The notes below the pieces were generated by a model that saw only the letters and a program-made list of their open reading frames with translations, ran no database searches and was not told the DNA's origin. A stretch of 64,000 bases of DNA from Rhizobium sullae (GTDB taxonomy: Bacteria; Pseudomonadota; Alphaproteobacteria; Rhizobiales; Rhizobiaceae): assembly GCF_025200715.1 (NCBI RefSeq), contig NZ_CP104144.1, positions 682,001-746,000 on the forward strand, in the 5' to 3' direction. Made by a program: the position numbers and the translations under genes. Positions 52,823-62,575 of the stretch are shown piece by piece; position 1 is the first letter of the stretch, and every line of letters begins with the position of its first letter.

Positions 52823-53515
52823 TCAATCCGGCTCCCTGAGCCGGTAGCCGACGCCGGTTTCGGTGGTGATATATTGCGGCTGGTCCGGAATCTGCTCCAC
52901 CTTTTGCCGCAGCTGGCGGACATAGACGCGCAGATACTGAACGTCGGCTGCCGGTCCCCAAATCTGTTTCAGAAGGAACTGATGCGTCAGCACCTTGCCG
53001 GCGTGCTGGGCGAGCACTCGAAGGATATCGTATTCCTTCGGAGACAGCTTGATCTCCCTGTCGTCCACCTTGACGATCCGCTTGACGAGATCGATGGAAA
53101 GGCCACCGGTTTGGAAGATGGCCTTTTCGCCCTGCTGCTGCAGCCGATGGCGGAGTGCCACACGGATGCGGGCACCGAGCTCGTTGATGCCGAAGGGTTT
53201 CGTCACATAGTCGTCAGCGCCGGTTTCGAGCGCCTTGACGATGCCCGCCTCGTCGGTGCGGCTTGAGAGGATGACGACGGGCATGGAAAGGCCATCTTCG
53301 CGCCATTCGCGCAGCAGGTCGTGGCCCGGCTTGTCGGGAAGGCCGAGATCCAGAACGACGAGGTCCGGCTCATTTTCTTTCACGGCCCGATCGGCACCGG
53401 CGGCATTCGGCGCCTCATGCACCTCGTAGCCTTGCGCACTGAGCCCGACGCGAAGCAGTTTGCGGATCGGCGGCTCGTCGTCGACGACGAGAATTTTCAC
53501 GGCTGAACCGGTCAT
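52823..53515 (-). CDS. kdpE: KdpE response regulator
   Basis: A 230-residue OmpR/PhoB-type regulator. The receiver domain has the acidic pair VVDDE, phospho-acceptor Asp56 in LVVLDLGLPD, and the conserved Lys in DYVTKPFG. The C-terminal winged helix has LSPKEYDILRVLAQHAGKVL and YLRVYVRQLRQKVE, standard for KdpE. It activates kdp transcription when K+ is low. It overlaps kdpD by 4 nt. Confidence 0.96.
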   Translation of the reverse strand: MTGSAVKILVVDDEPPIRKLLRVGLSAQGYEVHEAPNAAGADRAVKENEPDLVVLDLGLPDKPGHDLLREWREDGLSMPVVILSSRTDEAGIVKALETGADDYVTKPFGINELGARIRVALRHRLQQQGEKAIFQTGGLSIDLVKRIVKVDDREIKLSPKEYDILRVLAQHAGKVLTHQFLLKQIWGPAADVQYLRVYVRQLRQKVEQIPDQPQYITTETGVGYRLREPD

Positions 53516-56226
53516 TTGAGCTCATCCAGTTTTGGAATGTCATTGGGTTTCGGCAGGCGGATGGTAAAGACGGCGCCGGAGCGGTCCTTGCGGTTTTCGG
53601 CAATGATCGTTCCTCCCATTGCCTCGATGAAACCGCGGCAGATGGAAAGGCCGAGACCTGTTCCGGCACGCACCTGGTCGCCCTTGCGGACGCGGTGGAA
53701 GGTGTCGAAGACGCGGGTGAGATCGTTGGGTGGAATACCCAGGCCCTCGTCGGCAATCTGAATGACGACGTGTCCGGCATCGGTCCAGCCCTCGATGCGG
53801 ATCACCGAACCTTCAGGCGCATATTTCGCAGCATTGTCGAGCAGGTTGAAGAGCGCCTGTTCGAAAAGTACGGGATCGACACGCACCATCGGCAGGTCGA
53901 CAGGCATGATCATCTCGGTCTTGTGACGCTCAAGGATCTTGATGGCCCGCCTCAGCGCGCTGCCGGCGATATCGCCTGGATAGTGCAAGCCGTAATTCGG
54001 CTCCATGGCTCCGGATTCGATTTTCGTCATGTCGAGCAGGTTGGCGATGAACCGATTCAGGCGTTCGGATTCGTCGATAACTGTCGACAGAAGATCGTCG
54101 CGATCTTCTGCCAGCATGGAGCCGAAATAGTCGCGCAGTGTGCCGGCGGCGCCAAGGATCGCGGCAAGCGGTGTCTTCAGGTCATGCGAAATCGAGGTCA
54201 GCAAGGCGGAACGCAACCGGTCGGCTTCGGCGGCGAGCTTGGCGCGATCGACATCGGCAACGAGCTGTATGCGCTCGATGGCAAGCGCTGCCTGGTCGGC
54301 AAGCGCATCCAGGAGTCGCTGCTGCTCGGGCGTAAACAGCGGGCCCTCGCGGCGGTCGCTGTCGAGACCGATGACGCCGACGGCGGTGCGCCCGGTTCGT
54401 AGCGGCACATAAAGGCGTTTGGCGCCGGGAAGCGTATCCGCACCGCGCCCGGCGGCATGATTGTGTTCCCAGGCCCAGCGTGCCGCGGCAATATCGGCAT
54501 CGTCCAGCGTGTCGTCAGGCGGATATCCTGCCTTGACTGCGATCGTACCTTCTTCGGGTAGGAGCAGGACGACACGGACCTTGAGCATCGAGGCGATCTG
54601 GAAGGCGGTTGCCCAGAGCACGTCGTCGAGCGTGCCGGTGCTCGCGAGCTTGCGGGAAAAAAGATAAAGGTCCTCGGTGGTGCGCGCACGCTGACGCGCG
54701 GCCGCCGCCTGCCGCTGAACGGCTGCCGTGAGGTTACTCGCAATCAGCGCAACGCCGATAAAGAAGAAAAAGGCGATCACGCTTTCGGGGTCCCTGATCG
54801 TCAGGGTGAAACGCGGCGGCAGGAAAAAGAAGTTAAAAGCAAGCGCGCCCAGAAGGCAGCTGTAGAGCGCGGGCCGCAAACCGTGGAGGACGGCGGAGGT
54901 GAGCACTGCCATCAGGAAAACCAGGGCAAGGTTGCGCACGTCCAGAACCTGATCGAGCACCACGCTGAATCCGAGCGCTACGGCAACATAGGCCGTTGCG
55001 AGCAGATAGGCCTTGATGTTGAAGGCCGGCAATGCAGGTGCCAGTCTGACGCCTCGGCCCGCGCTGTCGTCCTTCTCGTTGCCGGAGATGACATGAATGC
55101 TGATATCGCCGGCGAGCCGGATCAGATCGTCGACCGGCGAGTGCTGAAACCATTGGCGCCATGTCGGCGCCTCGGGTGAACCGACAACGATATGCGTGAC
55201 GTTGTTGGCGCTCGCGTGGCGAAGCAGTTCCTCGGCGACCCGGTTTCCGGGAAGCGTGAGTGCCTCGCCGCCGAGCCGCTCGGCTAGGCGCAGCGTTGCT
55301 GCAATCGTATCCCGCTCTTCTTCTGTCAGGCTGATCGACCGGTTGGTTTCGATATAGACGGCGGACCATGGCGCGCGCAGCCGCGAAGCCATGCGTGTGG
55401 CATAGCGCACCAGCGAGGCAGATCGCGGATGGTGATCGATCGAGACGAGCACGCGTTCGCCGGCAGCCCATGGACCGGAGATCGCATGCGCCTGCATATG
55501 GCTTACAAGCTGGTCGTCGACACGCTGCGCAGTTTTGCGCAACGCAAGTTCACGAAGTGCCGTCAGATTCCCGGGCGTGAAATAGTTGGTCAGCGCGCGT
55601 TCGGCCGTTTTTGGCACATAGACCTTGCCATCGTGCAGGCGCTTGATCAGGTCGTCGGGCGTCAGGTCGATGATCTCGATATCGTCAGCCATGTCGATCA
55701 CGGAGTCGGGCACCGTCTCGCGGACGCGGATGCGGGTGATCTGCGAAACGACATCGTTCAGGCTCTCGACATGCTGGATGTTCAGCGTCGTATAGACGTC
55801 GATGCCGCGATCCAGCAGCTCCTTGACGTCGAGGTAGCGTTTCGGATGGCGGCTGCCTTCGGCGTTGGTGTGGGCAAGTTCATCGACGAGGACGAGCCCC
55901 GGCTTGCGGGCGAGGATGGCGTCGAGGTCCATCTCCTCCAGGGTGTGGCCCTTGTAATGGACTTTCACCCGCGGAATGATCGCAAAGCCGTCGAGCAGCG
56001 CCTGGGTTTCCCTGCGGCCGTGGGTCTCGACGACCCCAACAACAACGTCGATGCCGTCCGCAAGCTTTGCCCGTCCGGAAACCAGCATTTCATAGGTCTT
56101 GCCGACGCCAGGTGCGGCGCCGAGGAATATCTTCAACCGGCCGCGCGTTTCGGCCCGCGCCTTCTCGAGAAGCGCGTCCGGCGAGGGCCTTGCAACCTGA
56201 TCGCGGTTATCATCCGGCATTCGCAT
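53512..56226 (-). CDS. kdpD: KdpD osmosensitive K+ sensor histidine kinase
   Basis: 904 residues with the full KdpD layout. The N-terminal KdpD domain has a Walker-A-like FLGAAPGVGKTYEML (about 35-48) and LVDELAHTNAEGSRHPKRY. Then come a universal-stress-like domain (about 250-375), a four-helix membrane section (about 395-505) and a GAF-like region (about 525-660). The kinase core has phospho-acceptor His681 in SISHDLKTPLAAILG, followed by an ATPase domain with ADEGLGIPPNDLTRVFDTFH and GTGLGLSICRG. It phosphorylates KdpE in response to K+ limitation. It starts 57 nt after kdpC. Confidence 0.96.
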   Translation of the reverse strand: MRMPDDNRDQVARPSPDALLEKARAETRGRLKIFLGAAPGVGKTYEMLVSGRAKLADGIDVVVGVVETHGRRETQALLDGFAIIPRVKVHYKGHTLEEMDLDAILARKPGLVLVDELAHTNAEGSRHPKRYLDVKELLDRGIDVYTTLNIQHVESLNDVVSQITRIRVRETVPDSVIDMADDIEIIDLTPDDLIKRLHDGKVYVPKTAERALTNYFTPGNLTALRELALRKTAQRVDDQLVSHMQAHAISGPWAAGERVLVSIDHHPRSASLVRYATRMASRLRAPWSAVYIETNRSISLTEEERDTIAATLRLAERLGGEALTLPGNRVAEELLRHASANNVTHIVVGSPEAPTWRQWFQHSPVDDLIRLAGDISIHVISGNEKDDSAGRGVRLAPALPAFNIKAYLLATAYVAVALGFSVVLDQVLDVRNLALVFLMAVLTSAVLHGLRPALYSCLLGALAFNFFFLPPRFTLTIRDPESVIAFFFFIGVALIASNLTAAVQRQAAAARQRARTTEDLYLFSRKLASTGTLDDVLWATAFQIASMLKVRVVLLLPEEGTIAVKAGYPPDDTLDDADIAAARWAWEHNHAAGRGADTLPGAKRLYVPLRTGRTAVGVIGLDSDRREGPLFTPEQQRLLDALADQAALAIERIQLVADVDRAKLAAEADRLRSALLTSISHDLKTPLAAILGAAGTLRDYFGSMLAEDRDDLLSTVIDESERLNRFIANLLDMTKIESGAMEPNYGLHYPGDIAGSALRRAIKILERHKTEMIMPVDLPMVRVDPVLFEQALFNLLDNAAKYAPEGSVIRIEGWTDAGHVVIQIADEGLGIPPNDLTRVFDTFHRVRKGDQVRAGTGLGLSICRGFIEAMGGTIIAENRKDRSGAVFTIRLPKPNDIPKLDELK

Positions 56227-56283
56227 GATCTTTCCGATGAGCAGGCCCTGGACCGCTTGCGAACCGTCCGGGGCCTACAACCT

Positions 56284-56853
56284 TTACTGAGTCATAGAAG
56301 CATCGAGGGACCGGTTCAATGCCAGAACATTGACCGTCGGTTCGCCAAGGATGCCGAGTTCAGGGTGCTGTATGGCGCTATCCACCAGCGCCTTTACCGC
56401 AGCCTCGTCCATGTTGCGGGCCTTGGCAACGCGCGGTACCTGGAAGTAGGCAGTGTCCGGCGAGATATGCGGGTCAAGCCCGCTGCCGGAGGCGGTCACC
56501 AGATCGATCGGCACTTCGGCATTCGGGTTTGTCGCCTTGGCGGCCTCGTAGTCGGCCTTCACACGGTCGATCAGCTTCTGGCTGGTCGGGCCGATGTTCG
56601 AGCCGCCGGAGCTTTCGGCATTGTAGCCGTCGCCCGCCGCCGAAGGACGGCCGTGGAAATACGTCTCGCTGGTGAAGGATTGGCCGATCAGCGTCGAGCC
56701 GATCACCTGGCCATCCTTCTCGATCAGGCTGCCATTTGCCTGTGTCGGAAACAGCGCCTTGGCGACGCCTGTCATGGCAAGCGGGTAAAGCAGGCCGGTG
56801 ATGGCCGTGGTGGCAACGAACATGACGATCGCTGGACGAAGTTGTTTCAACAT
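56284..56853 (-). CDS. kdpC: KdpC subunit of potassium-transporting ATPase
   Basis: 189 residues. One N-terminal membrane helix ([20 protein letters not shown]) is followed by a periplasmic domain with [40 protein letters not shown] and the conserved [20 protein letters not shown]. KdpC assists K+ binding and assembly of KdpFABC. A ribosome-binding site, AAGGAG, lies 8 nt before the ATG; it starts 12 nt after kdpB. Confidence 0.96.
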   Translation of the reverse strand: MLKQLRPAIVMFVATTAITGLLYPLAMTGVAKALFPTQANGSLIEKDGQVIGSTLIGQSFTSETYFHGRPSAAGDGYNAESSGGSNIGPTSQKLIDRVKADYEAAKATNPNAEVPIDLVTASGSGLDPHISPDTAYFQVPRVAKARNMDEAAVKALVDSAIQHPELGILGEPTVNVLALNRSLDASMTQ

Positions 56854-56865
56854 TGCTGGTACTCC

Positions 56866-58953
56866 TTAGGCGAGGCCGGCAGCGGTGATCAGCATGTCGA
56901 TCGCCTTGATGCCGATGAACGGAACGACAATGCCGCCGAGGCCGTAGATCAAAAGGTTGCGCGAAAGCAGGGCGCCCGCCCCAATCGGACGGTAGCGCAC
57001 GCCTTTGAGGGACAAGGGGATCAACGCGATGATGATCAGCGCGTTGAAGATGATCGCCGAGAGGATGGCGCTTTGCGGCGACGACAAGCCCATGACGTTC
57101 AGCGCGGAAAGCTGCGGGTAGAAGGTGAGGAACATCGCCGGGATGATGGCGAAATACTTGGCGATATCGTTGGCGATCGAAAAGGTCGTCAGCGCGCCTC
57201 GGGTCATCAAGAGCTGCTTGCCGATCTCGACGATCTCGATGAGCTTCGTCGGGTCGCTGTCGAGGTCGACCATGTTGCCCGCCTCGCGGGCGGCGACGGT
57301 GCCGGTATTCATGGCGACACCGACGTCGGCCTGGGCAAGGGCCGGTGCGTCGTTCGTGCCGTCGCCGCACATGGCGACCAGCTTACCTTTCGCCTGTTCC
57401 TCGCGGATGAGCGTCAGCTTGTTTTCGGGTGTTGCCTGCGCCAGGAAGTCGTCGACGCCGGCTTCGGCGGCGATCGCAGCGGCGGTCATCGGGTTGTCGC
57501 CTGTGATCATGACGGTACGGATGCCCATGCGGCGCAGTTCGGCGAAACGCTCGCGGATGCCGCCCTTGACGATGTCCTTGAGCTGAATGACGCCAAGCAG
57601 ACGGCCGTCACGGGCAACGGCAAGCGGCGTGCCGCCGGACCTGGCGATTTCGTCGGCGATTGTCTGCAACTGCTTCACGACGTCGCTGTTGATCCGCAAT
57701 GCGAGTGCGGCGTTGCCCGACATAGAGGTTGAGCCTTCGCCGACATAGGCAAGCACCGCGTCGACAGCGCCCTTGCGTATCGACGAGCCCTCGACATCGA
57801 CCCCACTCATGCGGGTCTGGGCCGTGAAGGGCACGAAAGTCGCCTTCAGGCTGGCCATCTCGCGGCCGCGGATTGCGTATTTCTCCTTGGCAAGCACGAC
57901 GATCGATCGGCCTTCCGGCGTTTCGTCGGCAAGCGAAGCAAGCTGGGCTGCATCGGCAAGCTCCTGCTCGGAGACGCCGCGGATCGGATGGAAGGCGGTT
58001 GCCTGGCGGTTGCCGAGGGTGATGGTGCCTGTCTTGTCGAGCAGCAGCGTGTCAACGTCTCCGGCGGCTTCGACGGCGCGGCCGGACATGGCGAGCACGT
58101 TGAAGCGGACAAGACGGTCCATGCCGGCAATACCGATGGCCGAGAGCAGGGCGCCGATCGTCGTCGGGATCAATGTCACGAAGAGTGCAACGAGCATGAT
58201 GATGGGGATCGAGCCGCCGGCATAGACCGCAAAGCTCGGGATCGTCGCAGTCGCGAGAACGAAGATCAGCGTCATGCCAGCGAGCAGGATGTTGAGGGCG
58301 ATCTCGTTCGGGGTCTTCTGGCGTTCCGCACCTTCGACGAGCGAGATCATGCGGTCGAGGAAGGTCGACCCCGCAGCCGCCGTGATGCGAACGCGGATCC
58401 AGTCGGAAAGCACCTGCGTGCCGCCGGTGACCGCCGAACGATCACCGCCGGATTCGCGGATGACCGGCGCGGATTCGCCGGTGATCGCAGCTTCGTTGAC
58501 CGAGGCGACACCTTCGACGACTTCGCCGTCCGACGGGATGATGTCGCCGGCCTCGACAAGGACAACGTCGCCGACCTTCAGGCTCGTGCCGGGCACCATG
58601 CGGTAACCCGTGCCGTCATTGGACGTCAGCAGCTTGGCTTGGGTTTCGGTGCGGGCCCTGCGAAGCGAGTCGGCCTGCGCCTTGCCACGGCCTTCGGCGA
58701 CAGCCTCGGCGAAGTTGGCGAAAAGCACCGTGAACCAGAGCCAGAGATTGATCTGGAAGGAAAAGCCGAGATTTCCGCGGCCGGTGATGAGATCGCGGAG
58801 GAAGAGAACGGTCGTGAGCGCCGAGACTGTGGCCACGACGAACATGACCGGGTTTCGGGCAAGCGTCCGCGGGTTGAGCTTCTTGAAAGCAGCGCTGACT
58901 GCCGGAATGAGGATGCGAGAATCCATGATGCTCGCGGATTTTGCCTGGCTCAT
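56866..58953 (-). CDS. kdpB: KdpB, P-type ATPase subunit of the potassium pump
   Basis: A 695-residue P-type ATPase that drives K+ uptake through KdpA. The actuator motif is TGES (158-161), and the phosphorylation site is DKTGT (306-310, Asp306). Hinge and P-domain motifs [20 protein letters not shown] and [20 protein letters not shown] are present, as is the selectivity region [24 protein letters not shown] lies 5-6 nt before the ATG. A small membrane frame and a hairpin lie between it and kdpA. Confidence 0.97.
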   Translation of the reverse strand: MSQAKSASIMDSRILIPAVSAAFKKLNPRTLARNPVMFVVATVSALTTVLFLRDLITGRGNLGFSFQINLWLWFTVLFANFAEAVAEGRGKAQADSLRRARTETQAKLLTSNDGTGYRMVPGTSLKVGDVVLVEAGDIIPSDGEVVEGVASVNEAAITGESAPVIRESGGDRSAVTGGTQVLSDWIRVRITAAAGSTFLDRMISLVEGAERQKTPNEIALNILLAGMTLIFVLATATIPSFAVYAGGSIPIIMLVALFVTLIPTTIGALLSAIGIAGMDRLVRFNVLAMSGRAVEAAGDVDTLLLDKTGTITLGNRQATAFHPIRGVSEQELADAAQLASLADETPEGRSIVVLAKEKYAIRGREMASLKATFVPFTAQTRMSGVDVEGSSIRKGAVDAVLAYVGEGSTSMSGNAALALRINSDVVKQLQTIADEIARSGGTPLAVARDGRLLGVIQLKDIVKGGIRERFAELRRMGIRTVMITGDNPMTAAAIAAEAGVDDFLAQATPENKLTLIREEQAKGKLVAMCGDGTNDAPALAQADVGVAMNTGTVAAREAGNMVDLDSDPTKLIEIVEIGKQLLMTRGALTTFSIANDIAKYFAIIPAMFLTFYPQLSALNVMGLSSPQSAILSAIIFNALIIIALIPLSLKGVRYRPIGAGALLSRNLLIYGLGGIVVPFIGIKAIDMLITAAGLA

Positions 58954-58994
58954 AAGAGACTCCAGCTTGAAAGAGTAAGGCGACCGTCGCGCGG

Positions 58995-59150
58995 TCAGCC
59001 ATGTAGGATTCGAACGGCGGCGAGGATGACGAGGAGGCCGGCCATCATCACCAGGATGATGTCGGAGGCCCGCGCCATCCGCTCGCTGTCACATCCCGGT
59101 GAACCGGGATGTGACTTGAAGGGGCTGCGAGGTCTGCGACGAAGGATCAT
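58995..59150 (-). CDS. Unnamed 51-residue membrane protein between kdpA and kdpB
   Basis: A 51-codon frame with ATG 59148-59150, 9 nt after the kdpA stop. GAGG, overlapping that stop, sits 7 nt upstream, so translation should be coupled to kdpA. The protein has a basic N-terminus ([14 protein letters not shown]) and one hydrophobic helix ([20 protein letters not shown]). Part of the coding sequence forms a perfect 11-bp hairpin. I know of no described Kdp subunit of this kind; it resembles KdpF only in being a single-helix peptide. An internal ATG (MARASDIIL) would give a 27-residue form. Confidence 0.6.
   Translation of the reverse strand: MILRRRPRSPFKSHPGSPGCDSERMARASDIILVMMAGLLVILAAVRILHG
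59089..59114. repeat. Perfect hairpin within the kdpA-kdpB interval
   Basis: TCACATCCCGG / CCGGGATGTGA, 11 bp, with a TGAA loop. It is transcribed in the kdp mRNA and lies inside the 51-codon frame. No T-tract follows, so an RNA-processing or translation-tuning role is more likely than termination. Confidence 0.7.
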
Positions 59151-59159
59151 GTCTTCACC

Positions 59160-60863
59160 TCAGAAGGTCTGGCCGGCGATCATCATCAGGTGCTCGACGA
59201 CCGGGCCGAGGGCGAGGGCCGGAAAGAAGGTCAGACCGCCGACGATCAGGATGGTGCCGCCCAGAAGCCCGACGAAGAGCGGACCATCGGTCGGGAATGT
59301 GCCTGCCGAGGCGGGAACCGACTTCTTGGCGACCAACGAACCCGCGATTGCAAGGGCCGGGATGATGACCAGGAAGCGGCCAGCCAGCATGGCGATGCCG
59401 AGCGTGATGTTGTAAAAGGGCGTGTTGCCGGTCAGGCCACCGAAAGCCGAGCCGTTGTTGGCGGCAGCCGAGGTATAGGCATAAAGGATTTCGGAGAAGC
59501 CGTGCGGACCGGCCGTGCCGATCGAGGCGACGGCTGAGGGAAGCACGGTTGCGATTGCCGTGAAGATCAGCATGGCGGCCGGCAGGCAGAGAATGGCAAG
59601 CACGGCCATTTTCATTTCCTTGGCTTCGATCTTCTTGCCGAGGTATTCCGGCGTACGGCCGACCATCAGGCCTGCGACAAAGATCGCGATGATGATGAAC
59701 AGCAAGATGCCGTAAAAGCCTGCGCCCACGCCGCCGACGATGACTTCGCCGAGCTGCATGTTGATCAGCGGGATGAGGCCACCAAATGCGGTGAAACTGC
59801 CGTGCATCGCATTGACGGCGCCGCAGGAGGCGGCGGTCGTGATGACGGCAAACAGCGAGGAGAGCACGACGCCGAAGCGGACTTCCTTGCCTTCCATATT
59901 GCCACCGTTGAGCCCGAAGGCGTGCATCAGCGGGTTGCCAGAGGCTTCCGCCCAGTAAGTGACGCCGACGCCGATGACGAACAGGATGCCCATCGTGGCA
60001 AGGATCGCCCAGCCCTGGCGCTGGTTGCCGACCATGCGGCCGAAAACATTGGTCAATGCGGCGCCGATCGCGAAAATGGAAAGCATCTGGACGAGGTTAG
60101 AAATGGCGTCCGGATTCTCGAAGGGATGCGCGGAATTGGCATTGAAGAAGCCTCCGCCGTTTGTTCCCAGCATCTTGATGGCAAGCTGGGAGGCAACGGG
60201 GCCGACAGCGATTGTCTGCTTGGCGCCTTCAAGCGTCGTTGCTTCCACATAAGGGCCGAGCGTCTGCGGAACGCCGAGATAGACATAGACCAGTGTCAGT
60301 ATGATGCAGAGCGGCAGCAGCACGTGGAGCGTGCTGCGGATCATATCGACCCAGAAATTGCCGATTGCCTTACCGGACGCGCGCGCAAAGGCGCGGATTA
60401 GGCCGACGGCAATGGCAATACCGGTTGCAGCCGACACGAAGTTCTGAACGGTGAGCCCTACCATCTGCGTGAGGTAGGACATCGTGCTTTCGCCGCCGTA
60501 ATTCTGCCAATTCGTGTTGGTGACGAAGCTGACGGCGGTGTTGAATGACAGCTCCGGCGGCACGGAGGTCATGCCGGCCGGGTTATAGGGGAGAACAGCC
60601 TGCAGGCGCATCAGCGCATAAAGGACGAGCACGCCCAGGAAATTGAAAAGCAGCATCGAAAAAGCATAGGAGGTCCAATGCTGCTCCTCGCGCTCGCTCG
60701 TGCCGGCAATGGCGTAAAGCCCACGCTCGATTGGAGCGAGGACCGGTGAAAGGAATGTGCGCTCGCCGTCGAAGACACGCGTCATGTAGCCGCCGAGCGG
60801 TTTGACGAGCGCGATGAGGATCCCGCAGTAAAGCAGGATCTGAAGCCATCCGTTGAGGGTCAT
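59160..60863 (-). CDS. kdpA: KdpA, potassium channel-like subunit
   Basis: A 567-residue membrane protein of the SKT superfamily with about ten helices and four selectivity-loop regions: [60 protein letters not shown] and [20 protein letters not shown]. It binds and conducts K+ in the KdpFABC complex. The ATG is preceded by CCTCCC rather than a Shine-Dalgarno sequence, so its translation probably depends on coupling to kdpF, 31 nt upstream. Confidence 0.97.
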   Translation of the reverse strand: MTLNGWLQILLYCGILIALVKPLGGYMTRVFDGERTFLSPVLAPIERGLYAIAGTSEREEQHWTSYAFSMLLFNFLGVLVLYALMRLQAVLPYNPAGMTSVPPELSFNTAVSFVTNTNWQNYGGESTMSYLTQMVGLTVQNFVSAATGIAIAVGLIRAFARASGKAIGNFWVDMIRSTLHVLLPLCIILTLVYVYLGVPQTLGPYVEATTLEGAKQTIAVGPVASQLAIKMLGTNGGGFFNANSAHPFENPDAISNLVQMLSIFAIGAALTNVFGRMVGNQRQGWAILATMGILFVIGVGVTYWAEASGNPLMHAFGLNGGNMEGKEVRFGVVLSSLFAVITTAASCGAVNAMHGSFTAFGGLIPLINMQLGEVIVGGVGAGFYGILLFIIIAIFVAGLMVGRTPEYLGKKIEAKEMKMAVLAILCLPAAMLIFTAIATVLPSAVASIGTAGPHGFSEILYAYTSAAANNGSAFGGLTGNTPFYNITLGIAMLAGRFLVIIPALAIAGSLVAKKSVPASAGTFPTDGPLFVGLLGGTILIVGGLTFFPALALGPVVEHLMMIAGQTF

Positions 60864-60894
60864 GGGAGGTAACTTTCAGTACCCGGCTTCTTGA

Positions 60895-60984
60895 TCAGAA
60901 GCGCTCGGGGCGAATAAGAGCGTAGGTAAGGTAAACGGTCAGAAAGACCGTGACCGCACCGCTTAAGATATAATCGAGTGTCAT
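60895..60984 (-). CDS. kdpF: KdpF, small stabilising subunit
   Basis: 29 residues, MTLDYILSGAVTVFLTVYLT and then YALIRPERF. This is a single hydrophobic helix with the conserved C-terminal LIRPERF of KdpF. It stabilises the KdpABC complex in the membrane. GAGGA lies 5 nt before the ATG. It lies immediately ahead of kdpA, as expected for kdpFABC. Confidence 0.93.
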   Translation of the reverse strand: MTLDYILSGAVTVFLTVYLTYALIRPERF

Positions 60985-60997
60985 GATGTTCCTCGGT

Positions 60998-61081
60998 TCA
61001 GAGCCTGTCGCAGGCGCTGGTATAGGCAAAGCACAGCGCGAAGAATGCGACCGCAATGCCGGGTAGAATGATGTCCATCAT
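60998..61081 (-). CDS. 27-residue membrane peptide upstream of kdpF
   Basis: A frame of 27 codons, MMDIILPGIAVAFFALCFAY followed by TSACDRL. It is a single hydrophobic helix ending in a short polar tail. AGGAGT lies 8 nt before the first ATG, and the stop is 13 nt before the kdpF start. It looks like the true first gene of the kdp operon. Similar peptides seem to precede kdpF in other rhizobia, from memory; no function is known to me. Confidence 0.6.
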   Translation of the reverse strand: MMDIILPGIAVAFFALCFAYTSACDRL

Positions 61082-61132
61082 CGATCTTGACTCCTGTTGT
61101 TGTTCTTTGGAGTCAGACAAGACAAAGGGCAC

Positions 61133-61147
61133 CGTCTTTGAAAGACG
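61133..61147. promoter_or_regulatory. Perfect inverted repeat upstream of kdp
   Basis: CGTCTTT-G-AAAGACG, 7-bp arms with a 1-nt centre, 52 nt before the first small frame of the kdp operon. It could be an operator or a leader hairpin; nothing in the sequence decides which. Confidence 0.4.
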
Positions 61148-61250
61148 ACACCTTTCGGGCTTTCTGGCGCGGAGATGATCTTGCCGATCTCTCGAGCGTG
61201 AATATGCTGCCGAAGCGCATAAAGGTTCGAGACGGGGCGGAGGTCGCCAA

Positions 61251-61266
61251 TATAAAAATCTTATAA
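61251..61266 (-). promoter_or_regulatory. Candidate KdpE-binding box
   Basis: Read on the minus strand, CTTATA-AGATT-TTTATA gives two T-rich hexamers spaced by 5 nt. The E. coli KdpE site has the same spacing and similar half-sites (TTTATA-N5-TTTACA). It stands about 170 nt upstream of the first kdp frame in the divergent region shared with the dehydrogenase gene. The assignment is inferred. Confidence 0.4.
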
Positions 61267-61437
61267 GTGCCGATGCCCGCTGCCTGCGCTCAATCCCGCC
61301 AGATTAGTCGAGCATTTCATCATGCGGTGAGCAAAAGCCGCGCATTTCTGTTGAATTGCGAGGGCCAGGGGTCGTATAGTCACTCAAACGATGTCCGCGG
61401 TGAACCGGACGAAATCATCAGGGAAGGAAACCGACAT

Positions 61438-62481
61438 ATGGCCAAAGTCCGTGCGCTGGTCCTGGAACGCCAGCATGAGCTTGCGCTTCGCGACGTCGAT
61501 CTGCCGCTGGAAACAGGACCGGGACAGGTGAAGATCAGGATCCATACCGTCGGCGTCTGTGGTTCGGACGTGCATTACTACACGCACGGCAGGATCGGAC
61601 CCTTTGTGGTCAAGGAACCAATGGTGCTCGGTCATGAAGCTGCAGGCACGGTGGTCGAAGTCGGCGAAGGCGTGACGCATCTGAAAGCCGGCGACCGCGT
61701 CTGCATGGAGCCCGGCATTCCCGATCCGAATTCGAAGGCAAGCCGTCTCGGCATGTACAACGTCGATCCTGCCGTCACCTTCTGGGCGACGCCGCCGGTT
61801 CACGGTGTGCTGACGCCGGAAGTGGTTCATCCCGCCAATTATTCATTCAAGTTGCCGGACAATGTGAGCTTTGCCGAAGGCGCCATGGTCGAGCCCTTCG
61901 CGGTCGGCATGCAGGCAGCGGCAAAAGCGAAGATTGCGCCGGGCGACACAGCCGTCGTCGTCGGCGCCGGACCGATCGGAACGATGGTGGCGATTGCTGC
62001 CCTTGCCGGAGGCTGCGCCCGGGCGATCGTTGCCGATCTCGCCCAGCCGAAGCTCGATATCGCTGCGCAGTACCAGGGCGTCATTCCGGTCAATGTCCGC
62101 GAGAAGAACCTCACTGACGAGGTGAGACGGCTGACGGATGGCTGGGGCGCGGACGTGATCTTCGAGTGCTCCGGATCACCAAAGGCCTGGGAGACGATCA
62201 TGGACCTGGCGCGCCCAGGCGGCGTCATCGTTGCCGTCGGCCTTCCGGTCAATCCGATAGGGTTCGACGTTTCGACCGCCTCGACCAAGGAAATCCGCAT
62301 CGAAACGGTCTTCCGCTACGCGCACCAATACGAGCGTTCGATCGCACTGCTCGGCTCCGGCCGCGTCGACCTGAAGCCGTTGATCTCGGAGACCTTCAAA
62401 TTCGAGGATTCGATCAAGGCGTTTGACCGCGCAGTGGAAGCGCGGCCGACCGATGTGAAACTGCAGATCGTTATGGAGTGA
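61438..62481 (+). CDS. NAD(P)-dependent polyol (xylitol/sorbitol-type) dehydrogenase
   Basis: A 347-residue zinc-dependent medium-chain dehydrogenase. The catalytic zinc site is in [14 protein letters not shown] (Cys and downstream His) and [15 protein letters not shown]. The position of the structural-zinc Cys cluster has diverged ([20 protein letters not shown]), as in some sorbitol dehydrogenases. The Rossmann motif is [16 protein letters not shown]. It probably oxidises a polyol such as xylitol or sorbitol to the ketose. ATG 61438 has AAGGAAA 7 nt upstream; the frame is open further but unsupported. It is a single gene, divergent from kdp and followed by a terminator. Confidence 0.9.
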   Translation: MAKVRALVLERQHELALRDVDLPLETGPGQVKIRIHTVGVCGSDVHYYTHGRIGPFVVKEPMVLGHEAAGTVVEVGEGVTHLKAGDRVCMEPGIPDPNSKASRLGMYNVDPAVTFWATPPVHGVLTPEVVHPANYSFKLPDNVSFAEGAMVEPFAVGMQAAAKAKIAPGDTAVVVGAGPIGTMVAIAALAGGCARAIVADLAQPKLDIAAQYQGVIPVNVREKNLTDEVRRLTDGWGADVIFECSGSPKAWETIMDLARPGGVIVAVGLPVNPIGFDVSTASTKEIRIETVFRYAHQYERSIALLGSGRVDLKPLISETFKFEDSIKAFDRAVEARPTDVKLQIVME

Positions 62482-62548
62482 TCCATTTTTTCGGGAATCC
62501 CCGTCGGGTCGAAATGCTCGAGCAGTATCCGGACCAGACAGAATTCGC

Positions 62549-62575
62549 GAGTGGGCTCCCGGCAGCCCACTCTTT
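62549..62575 (+). terminator. Rho-independent terminator of the dehydrogenase gene
   Basis: Perfect 8-bp stem GAGTGGGC / GCCCACTC with an 8-nt loop and a short TTT, 67 nt after the stop codon. Confidence 0.65.

Noticed and set aside
55429..57732. 767-codon plus-strand open frame opposite kdpD/kdpC/kdpB
   Set aside because: It is antisense to well-identified Kdp genes, and such long frames arise from strong third-position GC bias. No ribosome-binding site or recognisable domain.
57988..59415. 475-codon plus-strand frame opposite kdpB/kdpA
   Set aside because: Low-complexity Asp/Arg/Glu-rich translation typical of an antisense shadow; it spans several real genes.
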